A DNA stretch of 64,000 nucleotides, taken from positions 62,001 to 126,000 of the forward strand of contig NZ_LJHQ01000011.1 of the NCBI RefSeq assembly GCF_001295925.1, read 5' to 3'. Position 1 is the first letter of the stretch; each line of letters opens with the position of its first letter. Made by a program: the position numbers and the translations under genes. Positions 51,938 to 58,900 of the stretch are shown here, piece after piece. The notes below the pieces were generated by a model, which ran no database searches, had not been told where the DNA came from, and was given only the letters and a program-made list of their open reading frames with translations. This DNA comes from Allobosea sp. AAP35 (GTDB lineage Bacteria > Pseudomonadota > Alphaproteobacteria > Rhizobiales > Beijerinckiaceae).

Positions 51938-52921
51938 TCAGACCGCGGGGGTCCACTGCACCGGCACCATCTCGAAGCCGTTGCCGGATTTGGCGATGTG
52001 GCCGGTCGCGGGGAAGGGCGCGTGGTAGAAGGCGACCTGCATCTTGTCGGCGGCGACCATGTCCAGCAGCTTGCGGCGGGTGGCGGCAGCCTGCGGGCCG
52101 TCCATGTCGAACACGGCCGACCAGTCGGGGTTGCGCACGAACAGGGCCGGGTGGTTGGTGGTGTCCGACATCACCATCAACGACTTGCCGCCCGAGGCGA
52201 GCGCGAAGGTGGTGTGGCCGGGCGTATGGCCATAGGCCGCCACCGAGGTGATGCCGGGCACGATCTCCTTGCCGGCTTCGAACTGCTTCACATCCTTGGC
52301 GATCGGCGAAAAGACGCGCCGGACATTGCCGAAGGCGCCCTTCATGGCTTCGGGGGCTGCGCTCATCTTGGCGTCGTCCATCCAGAAGGCCCATTCGGCG
52401 GCCGGCACCATGACCTCGGCATTGGGGAACATCGCGGTGCCGTTCTTCAGGCGGAAGCCGTTGATGTGGTCGCCGTGAAAGTGGCTGAACACGACGGTCG
52501 AGACATCCTTGGCATCGAAGCCGGCGGCCTTGAAGTTGGCGGCCCAAGTGCCCGAGGTCGGAGCGCCGGAATCGCCATTGCCGGTGTCGATCAGGGTGAG
52601 CTTGCCGCCCTGCTGCACAGCCAGCGTGGTGAAGCTGATGTTGAGCGCGTCAGCCGGCAGGAAAGCCTGCTCCATCGCCTTCTTGACGTCGGCGAGTTCG
52701 GCGTTGCGGACGAAGCCCTCGAGCGGTCGGCGGCCGAAGCCGTCGTTGATGGCGGTGATGGTGATGTCGCCGATCTTGTAGCGATAGAATCCGGGGGCCT
52801 GGTTCACGGGAGCTCCTTGGGCATGGGCGGGGCCAGAGCCCGGCAGGTCGAATGTGGCGGCGGCGGCGAGCGCGCCGGCGCCGACGATCACGCCGCGGCG
52901 CGAAAGATTGAAATCGGTCAT
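51938..52921 (-). CDS. Tat-exported MBL-fold metallo-hydrolase
   Basis: A 327-residue metallo-beta-lactamase-fold enzyme. The Tat leader NLSRRGVIVGAGALAAAATF (about 5-24) has the twin Arg, with cleavage near AHAQG (about 35). Metal ligands are SHFHGDHINGF (His147, His149, Asp151, His152), YGHTPGHT (His near 228) and a later Asp/His region. Folded export suggests a metal-loaded periplasmic hydrolase. AGGGA lies eight bases before the ATG. Substrate unknown; similar proteins include lactonase- or sulfatase-like groups. Terminator at 51884-51909. Confidence 0.9.
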   Translation of the reverse strand: MTDFNLSRRGVIVGAGALAAAATFDLPGSGPAHAQGAPVNQAPGFYRYKIGDITITAINDGFGRRPLEGFVRNAELADVKKAMEQAFLPADALNISFTTLAVQQGGKLTLIDTGNGDSGAPTSGTWAANFKAAGFDAKDVSTVVFSHFHGDHINGFRLKNGTAMFPNAEVMVPAAEWAFWMDDAKMSAAPEAMKGAFGNVRRVFSPIAKDVKQFEAGKEIVPGITSVAAYGHTPGHTTFALASGGKSLMVMSDTTNHPALFVRNPDWSAVFDMDGPQAAATRRKLLDMVAADKMQVAFYHAPFPATGHIAKSGNGFEMVPVQWTPAV

Positions 52922-53012
52922 CGTTCGTTTCCCTGGGCTCGGGTGGAGCCCGGGCTGGACCCTAGCGGGCCGCGCTGGCGGTGCAATTGCCGGGCGCTGT
53001 CGCAAGGGGAGG

Positions 53013-53483
53013 TCACGGGTCAAGTTTTCGTGAGCAGCGGAATCCCTGGGTCGGATTGCCTGCAATATCGTCGACGACACGGTCGGGGGTGGGGTTTCTT
53101 GCAAAGGCCCTCAGCATCGCTGCGCAGAGCGCGAGCGCGCCAAGCATGCCGCTGGCCGAGCAGTCCGCCACGAGGGCATGAAAGCTTGGATTGTCTTCAT
53201 CGGTCAGGCACTGGAGACTCCAGCGCCAGTCCGGGGCCTTTTGGCGCAGAATGCTGACAGCGATGTCGATATTTCCGCTCACGGGGCCAAGCGCCTTCCA
53301 CAGCGAGCCTTGCTGGTAGATTCCGCCAGCGGGTACCCTGTTGCTGACAAGGGTCCTCGGCTTGCGCCGGACTTGGTAGCCAACCGCCTCGTAGATGGCG
53401 GCATCGAGTTCCCGGTCGGGCCGCGCCGATGTTTCGCAGCGATCCGCCAAAGCGAGCAGCTTTTCGGGTTTATCCATCGTCAT
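53013..53483 (-). CDS. Phage-type ABA-sandwich-like protein, probably a remnant
   Basis: A 156-residue soluble protein. KLLALADRCETSARPDRELDAAIYEAVGY at the start and WRWSLQCLTDEDNPSF...ALALCAAMLRAFA near the end resemble a small phage-related family (ABA sandwich domain) found in alphaproteobacterial prophages, but the middle is divergent. It lies 75 bp beyond the 3' end of tRNA-Thr on the same strand and has a somewhat lower GC content, as expected for a leftover of an integrated element. No other phage gene is nearby. Function unknown. Confidence 0.6.
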   Translation of the reverse strand: MTMDKPEKLLALADRCETSARPDRELDAAIYEAVGYQVRRKPRTLVSNRVPAGGIYQQGSLWKALGPVSGNIDIAVSILRQKAPDWRWSLQCLTDEDNPSFHALVADCSASGMLGALALCAAMLRAFARNPTPDRVVDDIAGNPTQGFRCSRKLDP

Positions 53484-53557
53484 TCAATCGAGGGTCTGGG
53501 ATGAGCGAGCCAAACTCGCAAGATCCAGCACCGGTTCGGCCAAAATCGGAGGATGAC

Positions 53558-53632
53558 TGGTGCCGGCGGAGAGGATCGAACTCCCGACCTTCGGTTTACA
53601 AAACCGCTGCACTACCGCTGTGCTACGCCGGC
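53558..53632 (-). tRNA. tRNA-Thr (UGU)
   Basis: A 75-nt tRNA including the encoded CCA (53558-53560). Acceptor stem GCCGGCG/CGCCGGC, D-stem GCAC/GTGC, T-loop TTCGATC. The anticodon loop TTTGTAA gives anticodon TGT. One G-A mismatch closes the anticodon stem. The D-stem pair (GCAC/GTGC) is a compensated variant. It lies upstream of a phage-type gene on the same strand. Confidence 0.95.
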
Positions 53633-53771
53633 GCCGTGAACGCAGGCCCCAAGGCCCGCATCGCACCTAGCGGTTATCAGCCGAGCTCTGCCGCCGCAAG
53701 ATCGGAGCATGATCGAACTGCGATATCACCAAGCGAAGCCCTGCTGGTTTTGACGCCGGGAGATGCGCAAC

Positions 53772-53799
53772 AAAAAACCCCGCCTTCGAGAAGGCGGGG
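53772..53799 (-). terminator. Intrinsic terminator after the MFS gene
   Basis: A perfect 10-bp GC-rich stem (CCCCGCCTTC/GAAGGCGGGG) with a 2-base loop, followed on the minus strand by TTTTTT (53772-53777). It ends transcription of the MFS gene. Confidence 0.88.
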
Positions 53800-53826
53800 C
53801 GTCGTCGAGACGAACCGAGCCGAGGC

Positions 53827-55500
53827 TCAGTTCTCGTGGGTCATGATGTCGCGATCCTTGGTCTCGGGCACCAGCAGCATGCCGATGACGAATGTCGCGA
53901 GCGCAAAGACGATCGGATACCAGAGGCCGTAATAGATGTCGCCGGTGCCGGCGACCATCGCAAAGGAGGTCGCAGGCAGCAGGCCGCCGAACCAGCCATT
54001 GCCGATATGGTAGGGCAACGACATGCCGGTGTAGCGGATGCGGGTCGGGAAGAGCTCGACCAGCGCGGCGGCCACCGGCCCGTAGACCATCGTGACGTAG
54101 ATCACCAGGATCGTCAGGATGCCGATGATTGTCAGCGACTGGGCGCTGCTCAATGCGCTGAAGAAGCCGACCTTGACGATGCGGGCATCGCCCGGGGTCG
54201 GATATCCGGCCGCGACGGCCTCCTTGGCGACCGTTGCCGCGAAGGTCGCATCGACGGCGAGTTCCTTGCCGTTAACGGTCACCTTGGTGGGGGTCCCGGC
54301 AGGAGCAGGGGCCGAGGTGTAGACGATCGCCTGGGTTGCCAGCGTGCGGCGGGCGATGTCGCAGGGCGCGGTGAAGGTGCGGATACCGACCGGATCGAAG
54401 ACCGAGCCGCAGGTGGCGGGATCGGCGACGACCTGGACCTTGACGTTCTCATGGGCCGCAGCAAGGCCGGGATTGGCGGCCTTGGTCAGCGCGCCGAACA
54501 GCGGGAAGTAGGTCAGCGCCGCGATCAGGCAGCCGGCCAGGATGACGGGCTTGCGGCCGATCCTGTCCGACAGCGAGCCGAAGAAGATGAAGCCGCCGGT
54601 GCCGATGATCAGGGCCCAGGCAATCAGCACGTTGGCCGAATAGAGATCGACCTTCAGGATGCTCTGGATGAAGAACAGCGCGTAGAACTGACCGGTGTAC
54701 CAGACGACGGCCTGGCCCATGGTCAGGCCAAACAGCGCAATAAGCGCGATCTTGGCGTTTTTCCACTGGCCGAAGGCTTCGGTCAGCGGGGCCTTCGAGC
54801 CGGTGCCCTCTTCCTTCATCTTCTTGAAGGCCGGGGACTCCTGCATCTGGAGACGAATCCAGACCGAGATCGCGAGCAGGAAGATCGACAGCAGGAACGG
54901 AATGCGCCAGCCCCAGGCGGCGAACTCGGCTTCGCCCATGTTGACGCGGATCACCAGGATGACGAGCAGCGAGAGCAGCAGGCCCAGCGTCGCCGTGGTC
55001 TGGATCCAGGAGGTATAGAAGCCGCGACGGCCGGGAGGTGCGTGCTCGGCAACATAGACCGCCGCGCCGCCATATTCGCCGCCGAGCGCCAGGCCCTGCA
55101 GCATGCGCAGCGCGATCAGGATGACGGGGGCAGCCCAGCCGATCGTGTTGTAGCCGGGCAGCAGGCCGACCAGGAAGGTCGAGGCGCCCATGATCACGAT
55201 GGTGACGAGGAAGGTGTATTTGCGGCCGATCAGGTCCCCCAGCCGACCGAAGAACAGCGCGCCGAAGGGGCGGACCAGGAAGCCGGCCGCGAAGGCGAGC
55301 AGCGCGAAGATCGCACGCGCGTTGGGATCGAACGCCGAGAAGAAATGCGCGCCGATCATGACGGCAAGCGAGCCATAGAGATAAAAATCGTACCACTCGA
55401 ACACGGTGCCGAGTGACGATGCGAGAATGACGCGCTTTTCTTCCGCCGTCATGGGGCGCTTCGCAACTTTCGCCCCCGCTGCGTTTGCTGCCATTGTCAT
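53827..55500 (-). CDS. MFS transporter of the metabolite:H+ symporter type
   Basis: A 557-residue member of the MHS subgroup (KgtP/ProP-like). The start SSLGTVFEWYDFYLYGSLA (about 28-46), the GRLGDLIGRKYTF loop motif (about 82-94) and the second GSLSDRIGRKPVIL loop are classical. It has about twelve helices, plus an unusual loop of about 100 residues (about 340-445) with two Cys, rich in Ala/Thr/Val, between helices of the second half. Start ATG ends at 55500 with GGGGAG seven bases upstream. Transports a carboxylate or osmolyte by family; cargo unknown. Followed by a strong terminator. Confidence 0.9.
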   Translation of the reverse strand: MTMAANAAGAKVAKRPMTAEEKRVILASSLGTVFEWYDFYLYGSLAVMIGAHFFSAFDPNARAIFALLAFAAGFLVRPFGALFFGRLGDLIGRKYTFLVTIVIMGASTFLVGLLPGYNTIGWAAPVILIALRMLQGLALGGEYGGAAVYVAEHAPPGRRGFYTSWIQTTATLGLLLSLLVILVIRVNMGEAEFAAWGWRIPFLLSIFLLAISVWIRLQMQESPAFKKMKEEGTGSKAPLTEAFGQWKNAKIALIALFGLTMGQAVVWYTGQFYALFFIQSILKVDLYSANVLIAWALIIGTGGFIFFGSLSDRIGRKPVILAGCLIAALTYFPLFGALTKAANPGLAAAHENVKVQVVADPATCGSVFDPVGIRTFTAPCDIARRTLATQAIVYTSAPAPAGTPTKVTVNGKELAVDATFAATVAKEAVAAGYPTPGDARIVKVGFFSALSSAQSLTIIGILTILVIYVTMVYGPVAAALVELFPTRIRYTGMSLPYHIGNGWFGGLLPATSFAMVAGTGDIYYGLWYPIVFALATFVIGMLLVPETKDRDIMTHEN

Positions 55501-55862
55501 GGCGTATCTCCCCTGGGATGTTCCCGACAGCGGGAGAATCCACGCTGCCTGTTGCCTGTCCCGTCTGTTGTCGATGGGATGCCGGCCGAGCCGGACGCGA
55601 AGCCGCTGCTTCGCCAAACCGTTCGAGCGAACTGATGCGCGCCGAAAACTGACAATTCAATCAAGCACTTCGTCTTGGTCACTTCGTCTTACGACTTAGG
55701 ACCAAGGAGCCGATGTCGGTGCCCCTGTCAGGCGGGTCGTTGCGGCTGCGATGGGTCGGACGGCGTCGTCCCCGCCTTGAGCAGAGTGGGCGCTTCCAAA
55801 AGCGGATCATCGAGCTATAGTCGCGAGCGGAGGCCTGTCGGATGCGGATGAGGAGGAGCGCC
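55501..55862. other. 362-bp intergenic region with tandem 11-bp repeats
   Basis: No convincing gene is seen. It contains the direct repeat CACTTCGTCTT twice (55666-55676 and 55680-55690) at a spacing of 14 bp, within a less GC-rich stretch. It probably includes the MFS gene promoter. Confidence 0.5.
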
Positions 55863-56396
55863 ATGTCGCGCACCGGGACGTTTCGCCTTGGCCTGTTGCT
55901 TGCGGTCCTGCTGGCGCCCTTGTCGGTGGCGGAGGCCGCCGGGTCGGGCCGGTCGTTCAGGCATGCTCCCGGGGTGCTGAAACCGGCCGGCGTGGGCCTT
56001 CACGAGAGGTTTGGCCACACAGCCGCGATCCGGCATGACCGGTTCACCGAGCGCGGCGGTCGTCACTGGCGGCGCGGTCGCGGCCCGCTCGCGGCTGTAG
56101 GCTATCCGGGCCCCTGGTCCATGACGGACGGGCAGGGTTCCGTGCATGCGCGCTCGGTTGATCGCGATGACGCGATCCGTCCCGTTGACCGCCGCTCCTT
56201 CGAGCATATGCCCGTGCAGGTCGGGATCGTCCGCCCCCCAACGCCGGAGCCGACGCTCTATCGGCTCGAGGGGCGGCGCGACCGGCCGGCGACGCGCGTG
56301 ATCCGGATCAACGATCCCGAGCCGCGCGATGCGCGCCGCAGCCGCTTCGCCCATGCCGAGACGGGTGCGCTCTTACTGACGGTGCCGCGCCGCTGA
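55863..56396 (+). CDS. Hypothetical exported basic protein
   Basis: About 177 residues with a signal peptide (TFRLGLLLAVLLAPLSVAEAA, cleavage near 28). The mature part is basic and His/Arg-rich, with VGIVRPPTPEPTLYRLEG near 115-132 and a PATRVIRINDPEPRD stretch. GGAGGAGCG precedes the ATG, a very strong ribosome-binding site. No family recognised. It converges with rlmB, with 46 bp between the stops. Confidence 0.7.
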   Translation: MSRTGTFRLGLLLAVLLAPLSVAEAAGSGRSFRHAPGVLKPAGVGLHERFGHTAAIRHDRFTERGGRHWRRGRGPLAAVGYPGPWSMTDGQGSVHARSVDRDDAIRPVDRRSFEHMPVQVGIVRPPTPEPTLYRLEGRRDRPATRVIRINDPEPRDARRSRFAHAETGALLLTVPRR

Positions 56397-56442
56397 GCGG
56401 CGAAGCAAGGGTTCCACAATCCGGTTCGCGCCTCGTCCGAAC

Positions 56443-57294
56443 TCAGCGGCGGCGGCTGGCGGCGTAGAGCGCGATCGCGGTGGCGTTGGAGACGTTGAGG
56501 CTGGTGATCGTGCCCGGGACTTCGAGCCGCGCGACCTGGTCGCAGAGGTCGCGCGAGCGCTGGCGCAAGCCTTTCCCCTCCGCGCCCATGACCATGACCA
56601 AGGGACGTTTCAAAACAACGTCGTCGAAGGGCACCTCCCCATCCGAATCGAAGCCGATGCGCTGAAAGCCGCGCTTGCCGAGTTCGGCCAGTGCGTCGCC
56701 GAGATTGCGCACCGCGATCAAGGGCACATGCTCCAGCGCGCCCGAAGCCGATTTCGCCAGCACGCCGGTGGCGGCGGGCGAGTGACGGATGGTGACGATG
56801 ACGGCGGCCGCGCCGAAGGCCGCCGCCGAGCGCAGGATCGCGCCGACATTGTGAGGATCGGTGATCTGGTCGAGCGCCAGCACGATCGCATCGTCGGCCA
56901 GGCTGTCGAGATCGGGCGAGGGCAGGGGGTCGCAGACGAGATAGAGCCCCTGATGCACCGAATCGGGCGTCAGCAGCCGGTCGATCTCGGAGGGGCGCAC
57001 GATCTCGGGCTCCAGCGGCAGATCGCCGATCTCCTCCTGCAGGCGCTTGACGCCGTTTTCGGTGGCCAGCAGGCGCCGGTGGCGACGGTTGGGGTTGCGC
57101 AGCGCCTCGATGACGGGGTGGACGCCGTAGAGCACGGCCTCGTCGATATCGCCGGGGCGATGATGCAGGGTGCCGTCGGCGCGACGTGGGCTGGTCTGGC
57201 GTGGGGCGGCGCCAGGCGAGTTCTCGCGGCGCGGCCGATCGCTCGGGTCGCGCTTGTCGCTTCCGTCCGGCTTGGGGCGAAACGGTGCGGGCAT
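56443..57294 (-). CDS. rlmB: 23S rRNA (guanosine-2'-O-)-methyltransferase RlmB
   Basis: Methylates G2251 of 23S rRNA. The 283-residue SPOUT-class enzyme has an N-terminal substrate-binding domain (about 40-115, LYGVHPVIEALRNPNRR) and a knotted C-terminal catalytic domain (about 125-283) with ALDQITDPHNVGAILRSAAAFGA, VMGAEGKGL and the closing SLNVSNATAIALY. The N-terminal 45 residues are charged and likely disordered. Start at the ATG ending at 57294, with GGAG nine bases upstream. Confidence 0.93.
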   Translation of the reverse strand: MPAPFRPKPDGSDKRDPSDRPRRENSPGAAPRQTSPRRADGTLHHRPGDIDEAVLYGVHPVIEALRNPNRRHRRLLATENGVKRLQEEIGDLPLEPEIVRPSEIDRLLTPDSVHQGLYLVCDPLPSPDLDSLADDAIVLALDQITDPHNVGAILRSAAAFGAAAVIVTIRHSPAATGVLAKSASGALEHVPLIAVRNLGDALAELGKRGFQRIGFDSDGEVPFDDVVLKRPLVMVMGAEGKGLRQRSRDLCDQVARLEVPGTITSLNVSNATAIALYAASRRR

Positions 57295-57407
57295 TCTCGT
57301 TTTCTCCTGCAGTGCTCGCCCATGCCCTGACATGACATCTCCAGCTTGACCAGCATGGAATTGCCGGCAGGCGCCACGATGCCCATGGGGCAGACGGGTT
57401 TTAGCCG

Positions 57408-57436
57408 TTGACAGGGCGCGGCCCGGTCACCATAAG
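57408..57436 (+). promoter_or_regulatory. Predicted promoter of tRNA-Tyr
   Basis: TTGACA (57408-57413), a 17-base spacer and CATAAG (57431-57436) form a near-consensus sigma-70 promoter. The tRNA starts 75 bases downstream. Confidence 0.6.
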
Positions 57437-57511
57437 TCCGGCCGCGCCAGTTGCCCGTCACGCAAGTGACATGGGTGCCGCCCGACGGTTTACCACCGGC
57501 GAGGCGCGGGC

Positions 57512-57596
57512 GGGGGAATGTCCCGAGCGGCAAAGGGGGCGGACTGTAAATCCGCTGGCTATGCCTTCGCAGGTTCGAGTCCTGCTTCCCCCACCA
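57512..57596 (+). tRNA. tRNA-Tyr (GUA)
   Basis: An 85-nt tRNA with encoded CCA (57594-57596). The acceptor stem GGGGGAA pairs with TTCCCCC. The anticodon stem GCGGA/TCCGC holds the loop CTGTAAA with anticodon GTA at 57546-57548. The long variable arm and T-loop TTCGAGT are as expected for tyrosine. A sigma-70-like promoter lies at 57408-57436. Confidence 0.97.
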
Positions 57597-57713
57597 TCTC
57601 CTATCAGAGCCGCGAACCACGCCGCGTCGCGCGGCCTGGTTTCGCGGGTCCTGCCTGGCGGAACGAATCCAGCACCGCATCGTTTGCGACCCATGTGAGT
57701 GTGGAGTCGCGTC

Positions 57714-58253
57714 ATGAGTCACGATCGAATGCTGCGGTCGAGCCCTGGAGGGGCCGACATCCTCAAAAGCCCGCTGAGCCGGCGCGAGGATGAGCGCCAG
57801 GGCAGTCTCGACCTCGGACCGTCTCGTCCCGAGCCTGTGACGAGCGTCTATGGCCGGATCGAACAGCTCTCCTACGAGAATGGCCAATTGCGGATGCTGC
57901 TGGCTCAGGGTTCGGGCCGGGCCGATGCTTCGCGCGCCACCTATCGCGCCTATCACCCCTTGCAGGGCTGGATCGACAAGGTCGATGGCGTGGCCGCATG
58001 CGCGCGCGGGTTTGCCGATAAACTGGCCGCCGTCACCGCGATCCGCGCCAGCACCGAGCCTGATTCTTCAGATGCCGCAGCGGTGAACGCGGCCATCGCG
58101 CTCGTCGCCGAGGAGGCGGACGCCTTGATCAACGCCCTGATCGCGGATGCCGAGGCGCGCGATCTCACCCCTTCGGGGCCGTGGATGGACATCCCCCTGG
58201 TCGAGTGCCGGGCGTTCCAGGCCTCCGCTCAGGATCGCGCATCCTCCCAGTAG
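57714..58253 (+). CDS. Hypothetical protein
   Basis: About 179 residues, soluble and largely helical. It opens with a charged, low-complexity stretch (SPLSRREDERQGSLDLGPSRPEP) and continues with VYGRIEQLSYENGQLRMLLAQG (about 43-64, coiled-coil-like) and a helical Ala-rich section (AAVNAAIALVAEEADALINALIADAEARD, about 122-150). Possibly a coiled-coil scaffold; no family recognised. ATG 57714 is used because GGAG lies eight bases upstream; GTG 57699 is alternative. It lies between tRNA-Tyr and a GNAT gene. Confidence 0.55.
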   Translation: MSHDRMLRSSPGGADILKSPLSRREDERQGSLDLGPSRPEPVTSVYGRIEQLSYENGQLRMLLAQGSGRADASRATYRAYHPLQGWIDKVDGVAACARGFADKLAAVTAIRASTEPDSSDAAAVNAAIALVAEEADALINALIADAEARDLTPSGPWMDIPLVECRAFQASAQDRASSQ

Positions 58254-58300
58254 CCGACTTCGGGCAGCAGAGCCGGCCGCAAGACGCGCGTCTCCAGAAC

Positions 58301-58891
58301 TCAGCGCGCCGCCATGCCGCCTTCGGTCGCCGGGGGCAGGGTGGTGCCGGGGCCGAGCGAGCGCTGGACCATGACGCTGTCGGACCATTTCCCATAGCGA
58401 TAGGCGACGCCGGGCAGCAGGCCGACCCGCGCGAAGCCGAAGCGCTCATGCAGCACCAGCGAGGCCGTGTTCTCGGCGTCGATATAGCCGATCATCTGCC
58501 GGTAGCCGGCCGCGGCGCTGGCATCGATCAGCCCCTGCATCAGCAGCCGGCCGATGCCGCGACCGAGATGGTCATGGTGGACATAGACCGAGTGCTTGAC
58601 GGTGAAGCGATAGGCCGGCCGTTTCCGGAACAGCACGACATAGGCATAGCCGACGACCTCGCCCTGGAGCGTCGCCACCAGATGCGGCAGCTTTTTGTTG
58701 CGCGGATTTTTGCTGCTGAGCAGGTTCTTGCGGCGGTCCTTCAAATCGTCGGGTTGAGGCGTGCCGGTATCGGCGACGCTGTCCTCGACGCCGCGACGGA
58801 TATGGCGGCGGTAGATCGCCAGCATCGGCTCGACATCGGCGTCGCGCGACGGCCGGATGACGATGGGGGTGTGCGGCTCCATCTTCTGCAT
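58301..58891 (-). CDS. GNAT N-acetyltransferase (phosphinothricin acetyltransferase-like)
   Basis: A 196-residue GNAT enzyme. The acetyl-CoA motif is HLGRGIGRLLMQGLI (about 108-122), and RQMIGYIDAENTASLVLHERFGFARVG (about 131-157) is typical of the PAT-like subgroup, which acetylates amino groups such as phosphinothricin or methionine derivatives. RPAYRFTVKHSVYV (about 91-104) is also shared. Acceptor unknown. It lies 9 bases after the decarboxylase gene on the same strand, so they may be one operon, perhaps acetylating a polyamine (inference). Confidence 0.9.
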   Translation of the reverse strand: MQKMEPHTPIVIRPSRDADVEPMLAIYRRHIRRGVEDSVADTGTPQPDDLKDRRKNLLSSKNPRNKKLPHLVATLQGEVVGYAYVVLFRKRPAYRFTVKHSVYVHHDHLGRGIGRLLMQGLIDASAAAGYRQMIGYIDAENTASLVLHERFGFARVGLLPGVAYRYGKWSDSVMVQRSLGPGTTLPPATEGGMAAR

Positions 58892-58900
58892 TGCCCGCCT

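Noticed and set aside
55679-55873. A 64-codon minus-strand frame in the gap after the MFS gene
   Set aside because: No ribosome-binding site or family features; it overlaps the promoter and start of the next gene.
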